This document shows, one piece after another, positions 8,929 to 17,697 of a DNA stretch of 64,000 nt. This DNA comes from Candidatus Melainabacteria bacterium (GTDB lineage: Bacteria > Cyanobacteriota > Vampirovibrionia > Obscuribacterales > Obscuribacteraceae): contig PLXC01000020.1 of the NCBI GenBank assembly GCA_003151275.1, positions 1 through 64,000 on the forward strand. Reading direction: 5' to 3'. The position numbers and the translations under genes are program-made. Position 1 is the first letter of the stretch, and every line of letters begins with the position of its first letter. Below the pieces are notes generated by a model. The model had not been told where the DNA came from. It was given only the letters and a program-made list of their open reading frames with translations, and did not search any database.

Positions 8929-9720
8929 ATGAATTTGCACTTCCAACTCATTGCCATCTATTCCTCCATTCTATCCGTAGGATTGGCTGCACAGGCGGGT
9001 TCTGCTGCAAATCCTAAAACGCCTGTTGCGCTCGTCCCGATTGGCAGTGAGAAAGTAATCGTCCTTAATCAGAGGCATCGCTGGCTGGGCAGAGTCATCG
9101 TCTATTGCAACAATTCGCATCTAAAGGTAGTGACACTTGAGTCTGAAGCTGCGTTGGTCTCGAATGCACCTGAGTGGAAGGTTCAAATTTACGACCCGCA
9201 GCGAAAATTGATATATGAGGTCACCAAAGACGTGTTTCTTGATTCCGGCTTCACTGGTCCTTTTCAAGACAGTGGATTAATACTCTCACCAATAAGCAGG
9301 GTGGGAAGGGGTCGGTTGGGCCGAATACCTGCTATTTTATATTCGTTTTCTCGCCCTTCCAATAACGTCAAGGCAACTTATTGGATTCTAAATAGCCGCT
9401 CTGTAACCGGCACAGTTTGTCAAATGTTGCAGGCTCTATACGAAGCTCCTTCGGCGCCCGGTTTACCGTTGGCAATTGAATCAGGTAGAGATGCGAAGGC
9501 CAAGGGCTCGGAAAACTTGTTGGTTTTTGCAGAAGCGGGTGGTCCTGAACTCACAACGGCAAAGTGCGAGATAGGCACCATTCCCACTTCTTCTTTTAAC
9601 TACCTACATGGCTACAAAAAAGCTCGCTTTGCTACTGATGTTTTGGTCAATAAAAAGATCAAGCGCGATATGGAAGATGGATTGACTGAGTTCGGGCTTG
9701 GACTACCAAAAACGAAATAG
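8929..9720 (+). CDS. Secreted protein of unknown function
   Basis: About 263 residues, no family recognised. The ATG at 8929 gives a clean signal peptide (hydrophobic IAIYSSILSVGLA, cleavage near AQAGSA). The frame is open from 8872, but that start would put 19 polar residues ahead of the signal. The mature part is beta-rich with four Cys, and no catalytic motif stands out. It begins 77 bases from the divergent sensor kinase and is followed closely by two more exported proteins, so 8929-11357 may be one group of envelope proteins. Confidence 0.6.
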   Translation: MNLHFQLIAIYSSILSVGLAAQAGSAANPKTPVALVPIGSEKVIVLNQRHRWLGRVIVYCNNSHLKVVTLESEAALVSNAPEWKVQIYDPQRKLIYEVTKDVFLDSGFTGPFQDSGLILSPISRVGRGRLGRIPAILYSFSRPSNNVKATYWILNSRSVTGTVCQMLQALYEAPSAPGLPLAIESGRDAKAKGSENLLVFAEAGGPELTTAKCEIGTIPTSSFNYLHGYKKARFATDVLVNKKIKRDMEDGLTEFGLGLPKTK

Positions 9721-9772
9721 TTTGATGTACGACTGGAGACTTTCAATGTGGTGCAAATACTGGAGAATAAAA

Positions 9773-10312
9773 ATGAAAAGATGCTCTATTGGCTTCTCGC
9801 TAATTCTTGGCTTGGTCGTTCCGGCATCAGTAATAGGTACCACGGCGGTACACGCAGACAACCCTTCCTGGGCTGAGCAACAAGTTCGAAATGCAGAAAT
9901 GACTCGCCAGGCTCTACAGCAACAGGCGCAACAAGCTCCATCACCACAAGTGCAGCAGTATGAACGGTGGAAACAAGAGTGGGCACAGCAGCATCCAAAC
10001 GAGCCACTACCGAGCATGGGTATTCTAGAGAAACTTCACCGGGGCGAGATCATGGGGAACACCAACGCGGGATTTGCCAGGATGCGGCAGGCGCGGCAAG
10101 CTGAACTCCAGCGCAACTATCAGATGGCTAAGCAAAATCAAGAGCGAATGCTTGCTGGGCAGCACATAACTTGGTCCGCGCAGCAATGGTCAAATTGGGA
10201 CAGGGAATACGATCAGCAGATGCATCAACGTGCAAACGATTATCTAGAGGGGGTAAGACAGGCGGGACAAATGGAAAGAGAGGAAATGCGGCGCAGGTCC
10301 ATGGGATTTTAA
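9773..10312 (+). CDS. Secreted Gln-rich helical protein
   Basis: About 179 residues. The ATG at 9773 is set by GGAG at 9762-9765 and starts a signal peptide (SIGFSLILGLVVPASVIG, cut near AVHA). The mature protein is rich in Gln, Arg, Met and Trp (RQALQQQAQQA; repeated QQ/ERW patterns) and is probably alpha-helical or coiled. No domain recognised. It overlaps nothing and lies 52 bases after the previous secreted protein. Confidence 0.6.
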   Translation: MKRCSIGFSLILGLVVPASVIGTTAVHADNPSWAEQQVRNAEMTRQALQQQAQQAPSPQVQQYERWKQEWAQQHPNEPLPSMGILEKLHRGEIMGNTNAGFARMRQARQAELQRNYQMAKQNQERMLAGQHITWSAQQWSNWDREYDQQMHQRANDYLEGVRQAGQMEREEMRRRSMGF

Positions 10313-10445
10313 GGTCGATTTCCACCAACCATGATGGTCCAGAAATTGCAATGCCACGGTATCAAAACGGATCACATCGGGAATAAGGAAGCAAGACGTC
10401 ACTTCTTTCTAACTTCCAATTGGTTCGAGTCTCTTTGGTGTAGTC

Positions 10446-11357
10446 ATGGCTGCTAAACCGATTCAAGCTTTTCGCAATACGTTTATTCGTTATGTCGGCA
10501 TGGCTGGCCTCGTCTTGGCCGTGTTCGTTGTAAACGCACCGGTGCTTGCCCAACAAGTACATGGGACCGGCTCTAACAGAGGGAAAGCTCAGCATATTTC
10601 AGCGCCTTACAGCCCTAACCAGATGACGAATATGCTCGACCAGATAGAGACTGGCAAATCGCCAAATCTGCCTCCGCACACTGGACAACAATTGCATCAG
10701 AATCATTCCGTCAACCGAACGGGGCAGGGCGTTTATCCGGGGACGGTGAGAACGCCTGTGTCCAGCATGATGGGACATGGCATGGGCATGGGCGCGATGG
10801 GACATGGCATGGGCATGGGCGCGATGGGACATGGCATGGGCGCGATGGGACATGGCATGGGCATGGGCGCGATGGGACACGGCATGGGCATGGGCGCAAT
10901 GGGCACCATGGGCGGTGGAGCTGGAGCTGGTATGACGGGTGGTGGCGCGGCGCAATTCATGCAACAACTTAAACAGAAACTTTCAAGCATGCAACCGCAA
11001 GAAGGGGCTGGCGGAGAGTCTCCTGGCAGCGCAGCCGGCGGTGGGGGAATGCAAGCCCAACTGATGCAACATTTGTTCCAAGGACAGTCTGCACCAGGAG
11101 CCATGGGAGGCGCGCCGACCGGTCACTTCGGCACGCCAATGGCTAGACCAAGTAGAGGAATGGGGATGGGGATGGCGCCGATGATGCAATCAAAAGCGCC
11201 GATGCAGCAATTTTCACCCGACTCCGTGATCAAAAGACCGCCAGGCATTTCTGGCATTACAGGCGGTGCCCCGATTTCATCCCCACCTCGTGGCGGACCA
11301 GCAGCCAGCACCGCAAGCGATCTGGAACGTCAAATGGAACAACAGTATGGTCATTGA
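10446..11357 (+). CDS. Secreted Met/Gly/His-repeat protein
   Basis: A 303-residue exported protein. Signal peptide: FIRYVGMAGLVLAVFVVNAPVLA, cut before QQVHG. The centre carries five near-perfect repeats of MGHGMGMGA (one short by two residues), followed by Gly/Met/Gln-rich low complexity and a short polar tail. Met- and His-rich exported segments are known to bind copper or silver in other proteins. Whether this one does is inference, since no typical copper domain is present. The repeat DNA is listed separately. Confidence 0.65.
   Translation: MAAKPIQAFRNTFIRYVGMAGLVLAVFVVNAPVLAQQVHGTGSNRGKAQHISAPYSPNQMTNMLDQIETGKSPNLPPHTGQQLHQNHSVNRTGQGVYPGTVRTPVSSMMGHGMGMGAMGHGMGMGAMGHGMGAMGHGMGMGAMGHGMGMGAMGTMGGGAGAGMTGGGAAQFMQQLKQKLSSMQPQEGAGGESPGSAAGGGGMQAQLMQHLFQGQSAPGAMGGAPTGHFGTPMARPSRGMGMGMAPMMQSKAPMQQFSPDSVIKRPPGISGITGGAPISSPPRGGPAASTASDLERQMEQQYGH
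10770..10898 (+). repeat. In-frame 27-base tandem repeat
   Basis: Five units of ATGGGACATGGCATGGGCAT plus GGGCGCG, at 10770, 10797, 10824 (21 bases, missing one GGCATG), 10845 and 10872. The last unit has two silent changes (CAC for CAT, GCA for GCG). Near-identity at DNA level points to recent expansion or homogenisation. Confidence 0.95.
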
Positions 11358-11552
11358 GCGGTGAAATCTTCCCGAAACGGATGACTTTCCAGCGCCGACC
11401 CCCAACTGTCTGCACAGTCCGTGCCAAACAAATCAAGCTAACAATTTCAATAGTGTTGGGTGGAATTCACGCCTCTTCATATCAAGCAGTAAGCTGAGAT
11501 CGTCAAACATGCAAAAACCGATATACAACTGAATTATGTTTAGAAGGCTGGC

Positions 11553-12797
11553 ATGAGCACGGGCTGGGAAACTCACAAAGTATTCATAGTTACTGCCATT
11601 CTTTGCATTGACTGCCAGAATGCTGCCTTAGGCATTCCTAATACAAAAACCGAGAATATCCTCAAGAAGAGTGTAGCAGCCATGACAGAAGACGATTCTA
11701 TAGTGCTGCCACCTTATTTATGGATTCCCACAAGCAATGTGGAAGTGGATAAATCCCTACATCGCGCCATAGACGAAGCAACTGAAAAGTTGAAGGACTT
11801 TTCATTGTCGTCTTCTGAGGCAGCTCGCCTTCACTTCCGCAGAGGCAGTGCTTATTGGTCAATATGCCAGCCTCACAAAGCGGACGACGATATTAACAAG
11901 GCAATCGAATTGGATCATTCGTTTGGAAAAGCTTACGCTGCACGCGCTTACCGCCGGCTCTGGGATGGCAAAAAGGCTGACGCTCAGGCTGATGTGGAAA
12001 AGGCAATTGAAGTATCGCCGAAAGATTACGCCGGATATCTAGTCAAAGCAAAAGTTGTATCTCATAGTGTCGTATCATGTCAAGATGGAATCGAGAAAAG
12101 CCGGGAAGCAATTAAATTGGTCTCTAAAGCGATTTCGCTTGAGCCCAAGTTATGCGATCTCTACCTGACACGTGCTGCTTACAACAGCGGTGCGGGTCAG
12201 CTTGATGCGGGCATACAAGACACAAGCAAAGCAATTCAACTTCGTCCCGATCTGGCTAGAGCCTATCAACAGCGAGCTCTTATTTGGAAGTCCAAGGGAG
12301 ATGCAAAAAAGGAAGCAAGCGATTATTTGACAGCGGGAGAGCTTCTGAAAGGCACCTATGGAGCCTATAATGTTGCAGTAGCAGCCAAGATGGATCTTCA
12401 ACGCGGTGATTATTTTGGTGCATTGAAACGAGCAAAAACCTCACTTTCAATCGACCCGAAAAATCTTGACGCATTAAAAGTAGCATCACAATCATTGCAG
12501 TTATCAGGGGAGCACAAGCAAGCAATATCGATGTACGACAGAGCTCTGGCATTAAATCCTGACGATGCTGAGCTTCTTCTGGGCAAGGCCAAATCATTGC
12601 GTTTGTCAGGGAGGAAAGACCATTCCGACAAAATCTTGCAAAGTTTACTGGAGCGCTGCAAGAACGAACTAGCAAAAGACAACACTAATGCTGGTGCATA
12701 CTATGTGCGCGCTCTAGTCTATGAGCAGCAGGGAAAACACGCAGAGGCTGAGGCAGATAGAGAAAACTTCAAGAGACATTTTAGACTTCAATGGTGA
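11553..12797 (+). CDS. TPR-repeat protein
   Basis: A 414-residue protein built mainly of TPR repeats from about residue 85 on (for example the unit ending KAIELDHSFGKAYAARAYRR, and later KAISLEPKLCDLY, KAIQLRPDLARAYQQRA, RALALNPDDAELLLGKAKSL), a protein-protein interaction scaffold. The N-terminus is weakly hydrophobic (VFIVTAILCIDCQNAALG) and may be a signal peptide with a lipobox-like Cys. The ATG at 11553 has AAGG with a 5-base spacer. No catalytic domain. It stands alone between the Met-rich gene and the convergent protease. Confidence 0.75.
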   Translation: MSTGWETHKVFIVTAILCIDCQNAALGIPNTKTENILKKSVAAMTEDDSIVLPPYLWIPTSNVEVDKSLHRAIDEATEKLKDFSLSSSEAARLHFRRGSAYWSICQPHKADDDINKAIELDHSFGKAYAARAYRRLWDGKKADAQADVEKAIEVSPKDYAGYLVKAKVVSHSVVSCQDGIEKSREAIKLVSKAISLEPKLCDLYLTRAAYNSGAGQLDAGIQDTSKAIQLRPDLARAYQQRALIWKSKGDAKKEASDYLTAGELLKGTYGAYNVAVAAKMDLQRGDYFGALKRAKTSLSIDPKNLDALKVASQSLQLSGEHKQAISMYDRALALNPDDAELLLGKAKSLRLSGRKDHSDKILQSLLERCKNELAKDNTNAGAYYVRALVYEQQGKHAEAEADRENFKRHFRLQW

Positions 12798-12948
12798 CTG
12801 TAAAACACGGAATTAAATGGCAGCTACACCTGAAGCATTATGGGCACCTTACATGGTGTCAAGGATAAGTCATCGTCCGATGAAATGTTCGTCAAAACCC
12901 AAAACGATGCTCATCACTACTTCCGCTATGACTTGTGCGGATGCTCAA

Positions 12949-14265
12949 CTAAATAAATGATCTAGCGATCGAATGGAAGTATTTTTGAAAGAGCGGAATA
13001 CTCATTTTGAAAACGCCATCGCTCATTTGTTCAAAGTCTTGATGTGTGGGATCGCTGGATAATGTGAACTGCTGCGCATTAGCACCATGTGGATTTCGGA
13101 CGACTACCATTTGTTTCGAAGCTTCAAAGCCGATTACAGTATAAGCGTGTGTTGGCACCACCAGTGATGGCAGTGCGCCAATCTGGCTTGCCCAAAATGT
13201 ACCAGCAACGATTGGATTGCGCGATGAAACGGCTCCGCCAATAAAGGTCGAGAGTTCTTGCGGGCTGCAAGTGCTCGGCATAATCACTTCTGCCTTACAG
13301 CCAGTGATACAGCCCAAGCCGACTTCCAATCGAGATTGATTGGCATCGGCGCCCTCCGCACCTTGATTGTTAGGAAATTTTTGCACTTGCGCACACTCGA
13401 TGATCGACGCCCACAATGCTTTGTCATGAATGCCGTTCTGTTCCATATAACTTTCAGAAACTACATATTCTTTTCCATCACCAGGAAAGCGAACAACGTA
13501 ACAGCCTGGCTCACCATAGCGAATCATGCTTGCCATTAGTTGCTGACCTCTCGGAAGTTCAGCAAGAGCGGACATTGACGCCTCAAACCAACAATTTGGG
13601 AATCTGCTTTGATCGATGCCGCCGGCTCCATCTCTAGCGATATCTTCTGCTGTGAAAGGGCGTCCGGTACGGGTTTTTGCTCCGAATTCCTGTTTTGGAG
13701 CCAGCGCTCTACGGGCCGTTGCAATCGTGGTTTTGGTTAGAAGCCCTTGTTTTTCGGCTGCTTTAACGGTTTCAAAACTCTTTGGGTCTTTTGCCATTGC
13801 ATCTCGTATAGCTTGTCTGCCTTGGGCAGTTTGGAGCATCGCCTGCATGGCTTGCGGCAATGCATTCTTCACCGATTCCGGTAGTTCTGGCTCTTGGGAC
13901 TGGGCAGCAGACGTCGGGAAAAGCTTTTGACTGTAGGCGCTTTCTTGAGTGGTTGGAAAATGCGCGATTACGTAATCGCTTAACTGCTTTGCTCGCGTGT
14001 TTCGCCTGCAACCGCGGTTCGCCAAGGCCGCGAAATAATACAATCTTGCACTGGGAGCTGCAGTACGAATAATTGCTTCAAAGGCGTCCGCTGATGCCGT
14101 AAATTTTTGTTGTCCGTACAAGCTCCAGGCGTTACGCATATCAGCGTCGCTTTGCGTAGATGCGGAGGTTGCTTTGCTTGCTGGATTGACGGCATAGGCT
14201 GCGAGAAAGAGAGTGCTGATGCCGGCGAGCAAGACAGAATACTTCAACGTGTCGCGGTATCTCAT
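12949..14265 (-). CDS. Calpain-like cysteine protease with helical/TPR-like N-terminus
   Basis: A 438-residue exported or membrane-anchored protein. It starts with a hydrophobic segment (YSVLLAGISTLFLAAYAV), then a helical region with one or two TPR-like repeats (to about 115), a linker, and a C-terminal papain-fold domain from about 205. The domain matches calpain (peptidase C2) geometry: oxyanion Gln219 six residues before catalytic Cys225 (DQSRFPNCWFEASMSAL), His373 in PTHAYTVIGF and Asn391 in VVVRNPHG. Calpains have the same Gln-x5-Cys-Trp, His-Ala-Tyr and Arg-Asn-Pro motifs. No EF hands or C2L domain follow. The ATG has GAAGG with a 7-base spacer. The substrate is unknown. Confidence 0.75.
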   Translation of the reverse strand: MRYRDTLKYSVLLAGISTLFLAAYAVNPASKATSASTQSDADMRNAWSLYGQQKFTASADAFEAIIRTAAPSARLYYFAALANRGCRRNTRAKQLSDYVIAHFPTTQESAYSQKLFPTSAAQSQEPELPESVKNALPQAMQAMLQTAQGRQAIRDAMAKDPKSFETVKAAEKQGLLTKTTIATARRALAPKQEFGAKTRTGRPFTAEDIARDGAGGIDQSRFPNCWFEASMSALAELPRGQQLMASMIRYGEPGCYVVRFPGDGKEYVVSESYMEQNGIHDKALWASIIECAQVQKFPNNQGAEGADANQSRLEVGLGCITGCKAEVIMPSTCSPQELSTFIGGAVSSRNPIVAGTFWASQIGALPSLVVPTHAYTVIGFEASKQMVVVRNPHGANAQQFTLSSDPTHQDFEQMSDGVFKMSIPLFQKYFHSIARSFI

Positions 14266-14530
14266 TGTTCAACCTTCAGGAAAGTCCGCACGGATATTAT
14301 GTACCCAGGAGTGAGGTTGTATGGGTGCTGTTACGCCAAAACGGCATCAAATTTGAGGTTGCTAGTTCACTGTCGGAAACGCACGATCACGGCAAGAAGG
14401 ATGACGCCAGCAGCCAGGATTTCCGAGACTCCAGGAGTTCCTGTCTTAAGTAACGCGAAATACCGCCGCTCTTTTCCCTCTAATCATACACATGAGCCGC
14501 CTGATCCGAGTCTAACAACGCGGACTCCAA

Positions 14531-14536
14531 TATAAT
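14531..14536 (+). promoter_or_regulatory. Probable -10 box for the SNF2-SWIM operon
   Basis: TATAAT starts 38 bases before the ATG at 14569. Transcription would begin near 14543, leaving a leader of about 25 bases containing AAGG. No clear -35 is seen. If the upstream ATG at 14542 were used, the message would be leaderless. Confidence 0.4.
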
Positions 14537-14568
14537 TTAGTATGGCGCTTCTCAAATCTCAAGGCGAG

Positions 14569-17500
14569 ATGATAATTCTTCACGCTGGAATTTTGAATAA
14601 TCAGACCGTTCTCTGGGGCGAGGAGCCCGTTGCTGGGCGCGAGACTTTGCCGATCGGCAAAAAGCGCACGCCCAAGGAGCGTGTCGCCGGTATGCGCCAT
14701 CCGTTCAGCGCGCCATATGAGAAGCTGATCAGCTCTGTGCATGCCACTGTGCCGGATTTGGCGATTGACGGAACTAGGGTCGCGGCGGTTCGAGCATGGT
14801 TGCCCTCGACAGATCGGTTGCCGATTCCGTCCAGCCGATTGCTATATGGGGACGATTTTGTCACAGAAAAGTCGACGGGATTGCTTGCTTGGCTGGTCTA
14901 TGGAATAACTTTGCGAGATGTGGAAATCGCCAAATTGTTGGAGAGTGCCGAAAGCAGCCATATTCTTTCGCCTGGCGTTGTTCTTGGCAGTGAATTTACC
15001 TATGTCGCCCAATTGGTTCGGTATGGTGCGGCTCTGGTGGCACGTCAGCAGTATCTACCAAGTGTTGTTCGCAAAGACGGAAGATATTTTGCACACTGGC
15101 AACCTGTTTTTAGTTTAGAAGACCATGCCACCATTGCCAAGCTTGCCGGCATGATGCCGAATGTGGTGCGGGCGCTTGGAGAAGTGCAGATGTCGGCGCT
15201 GCCACCAACTACTGCTAGACAGCAAATCGTCTCACGCTTTCTGGATGCCTACGTTGATCAATGCGCAAGAGCAGCAAGCTCCGCAGCGATCCAAAACGTC
15301 GGCGGCAAACCCAAGACATATGAAAGTGTGCACGATTGTTGGCTGGATGCTTTGTCCTCGCCTACCGGTGAAATGATTTTCGATTTCGTTGAATTGGGTA
15401 AGTTTGCTACTCAAATTGACGAGTGGCAGCAGCCCATAATGAGCAATGAGTATGCACAGTTCAGGCTCTGTTTCAGGTTAGAAGAACCGAGTGTGGATGA
15501 ATTTGTCGAAGGTCCGGGCAATTTTGTCGTTCCTGGATCAAGAAATTGGCATGTACAGTACTTTTTGCAAGACACTAAGGATCAAAGTTTATTGATACCA
15601 GCCAGCGAAGCATGGCGTAATACCGGAAAAGTGAGGAAGACCTTTGCTGCATCAAAATTTCGGCCGCGCGAGCAAATGCTTCGTTCGTTAGGACAAGCGT
15701 CTCGTTTGTCTGATCACGTTGATGAGAGTCTAAAGAACTCTACACCCGAAGGTTTTACTCTAGACAGTTCAGATGCTTTCGATTTTCTTACCGAGACGGC
15801 GCCGACTTTAGAAGAAGCGGGTTTTGGTGTGATGCTGCCATCGTGGTGGCGCAAAGGTCACAGAGCGCGAATCAAGCGAACAGCGAACGTCAATAGCACC
15901 ATGAAGGTCAAGGGTAAGCTGACCATGGACAGCATTGTCGAATTCGATTGGGAGATGGCACTTGGTGATTTCAAGCTCACTGAGGATGAGTTGAGAACAC
16001 TTGCTGCCTGGAAGACTCCACTTGTGAATATTCGCGGTCAGTGGATCCATGTGAGCAGTGATGATATTCAAGCAGCAGTTGAATTTCTGCAACGAAAAAC
16101 AAGAAGCAAGGCGACAGTCAAAGAGCTGGTTAAGCTAGCTTTGACAAAAATTGGTCCTGCCGGCATCGAGACTGAAGTTGTAGCGACGGGTTGGATGAGT
16201 GATTTGCTCCAACAGTTGAATCAACCTGAAAGCCTCCAGGAATTGGAAACGCCGAAGGCATTTGTCGGGCAGCTGAGACCGTATCAACAAAGAGGATATT
16301 CATGGCTGTCTTTTCTATCTCAGTGGGGATTGGGTGCTTGTCTTGCGGATGATATGGGTTTGGGTAAAACCATACAAACTCTGGCAATGATCCAGAAATT
16401 CAAAGCAGAGGGTGAAACGCGACCAGTTCTTCTTGTCTGTCCAACTTCGGTGGTTAACAACTGGCGAAAGGAAGCACATCGATTCACTCCAGATCTTTCT
16501 GTTCTGGTGCATCATGGTTCGAATCGAAAAAAGGGAGAGCATTTTATTGAGGATGCATCTAAGAGTAACGTTGTGATTTCCACCTATTCTCTATTGTATA
16601 GAGACGTTGAACATCTCAAACGGATCAGTTGGGCTGGAGTAATTCTGGATGAAGCTCAGAATATAAAAAATGATCTCACCAAGCAATCCAAAGCAGCGCG
16701 TGAGATCGATAGTCCATATCGAATCGCTTTAACTGGTACGCCAGTCGAGAATTCAGTGGGCGATCTCTTTTCGCTTATGCAATTTTTAAATCCTGATTTT
16801 CTCGGGTCTAGCAGTGGCTTTCGAAAGAATTTTCTTTATCCGATTCAAGTTGGCAAAGATGCCAATGCAAGAGAACGGCTAAAGCAAATGACTCAACCTT
16901 TTATCCTGAGGCGATTGAAAACCGATAAGAGCATTATTACCGATCTGCCGGAAAAGATGGAGATGAAAGTTTACTGCACTCTATCGAAAGAACAGGTGAC
17001 ACTTTATACCGCTGTTTTGAACGATCTCGAAGAAAAGCTTCTGCATGCGGAAGGCATTGAAAGAGGAGGGTTAGTTCTTAGTGCTCTCTCTCGTTTGAAG
17101 CAAGTCTGCAATCATCCAGCTCACTTTAATGCAGATAATTCAGAATTGGATTCGCGATCGGGCAAACTCGATCGACTTTTAGAAATGATTGAGGAAGTAT
17201 TGAGGTCGGACGAAAAGGCTCTTATATTCAGTCAATTTGCAGAAATGGGAGGGATGATCAAGCGACACTTGCAGGCGAAGCTTGGCGTTGAAGTATTGTT
17301 TCTGCATGGTGGCATTTCTAGAAGTCAGCGTGATGAGATGGTTGAACGCTTTCAGTCCCCGAACGGACCGCCACTTTTTGTACTGTCGCTAAAAGCTGGA
17401 GGCACTGGCTTAAACCTTACCGCGGCGAATCACGTCTTTCACTTTGATCGCTGGTGGAATCCGGCGGTTGAGAATCAAGCCAGTGACCGAGCTTTTAGAA

Positions 17501-17697
17501 TTGGTCAAACAAAAAATGTGCAAGTTCGGAAGTTTATTTGCGCAGGTACACTTGAAGACAAAATCGACGAGATAATCGATACTAAACAAGAATTAGCGGA
17601 TACCGTGGTTGGTTCGGGAGAAGGTTGGCTGACTACACTCTCTAACGAAGATCTGAGAAAAGTCCTCGCCCTTAGCAAGGAGGCTTTCGTCGGCTAA
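14569..17697 (+). CDS. SNF2-family DEAD/DEAH helicase
   Basis: About 1042 residues. The N-terminal half matches the SNF2-associated region of bacterial SWI2/SNF2 ATPases (MIILHAGILNNQTVLWGEE opens it; FRLCFRLEEPS lies inside). The C-terminal half is a full ATPase: QLRPYQQRGYSWL, Walker A DDMGLGKT (near 597), DEAQ box ILDEAQNIKN (near 693), TGTPVENS, then the helicase C lobe with LIFSQFAEM, GGTGLNLTAAN and DRWWNPAVENQASDRAFRIG. SNF2 enzymes translocate on double-stranded DNA and remodel protein-DNA complexes. The ATG at 14569 has AAGG 4 bases before it and fits family starts; the frame extends to 14542. It overlaps the SWIM gene by one base. Confidence 0.93.
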   Translation: MIILHAGILNNQTVLWGEEPVAGRETLPIGKKRTPKERVAGMRHPFSAPYEKLISSVHATVPDLAIDGTRVAAVRAWLPSTDRLPIPSSRLLYGDDFVTEKSTGLLAWLVYGITLRDVEIAKLLESAESSHILSPGVVLGSEFTYVAQLVRYGAALVARQQYLPSVVRKDGRYFAHWQPVFSLEDHATIAKLAGMMPNVVRALGEVQMSALPPTTARQQIVSRFLDAYVDQCARAASSAAIQNVGGKPKTYESVHDCWLDALSSPTGEMIFDFVELGKFATQIDEWQQPIMSNEYAQFRLCFRLEEPSVDEFVEGPGNFVVPGSRNWHVQYFLQDTKDQSLLIPASEAWRNTGKVRKTFAASKFRPREQMLRSLGQASRLSDHVDESLKNSTPEGFTLDSSDAFDFLTETAPTLEEAGFGVMLPSWWRKGHRARIKRTANVNSTMKVKGKLTMDSIVEFDWEMALGDFKLTEDELRTLAAWKTPLVNIRGQWIHVSSDDIQAAVEFLQRKTRSKATVKELVKLALTKIGPAGIETEVVATGWMSDLLQQLNQPESLQELETPKAFVGQLRPYQQRGYSWLSFLSQWGLGACLADDMGLGKTIQTLAMIQKFKAEGETRPVLLVCPTSVVNNWRKEAHRFTPDLSVLVHHGSNRKKGEHFIEDASKSNVVISTYSLLYRDVEHLKRISWAGVILDEAQNIKNDLTKQSKAAREIDSPYRIALTGTPVENSVGDLFSLMQFLNPDFLGSSSGFRKNFLYPIQVGKDANARERLKQMTQPFILRRLKTDKSIITDLPEKMEMKVYCTLSKEQVTLYTAVLNDLEEKLLHAEGIERGGLVLSALSRLKQVCNHPAHFNADNSELDSRSGKLDRLLEMIEEVLRSDEKALIFSQFAEMGGMIKRHLQAKLGVEVLFLHGGISRSQRDEMVERFQSPNGPPLFVLSLKAGGTGLNLTAANHVFHFDRWWNPAVENQASDRAFRIGQTKNVQVRKFICAGTLEDKIDEIIDTKQELADTVVGSGEGWLTTLSNEDLRKVLALSKEAFVG

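Noticed and set aside
10711..11104. Long minus-strand open frames opposite the Met/Gly/His-repeat gene, reading as Pro/Cys/His repeats
   Set aside because: They are complements of the 27-base repeat. The plus frame has the signal peptide and a natural start and stop, whereas the minus frames have neither.
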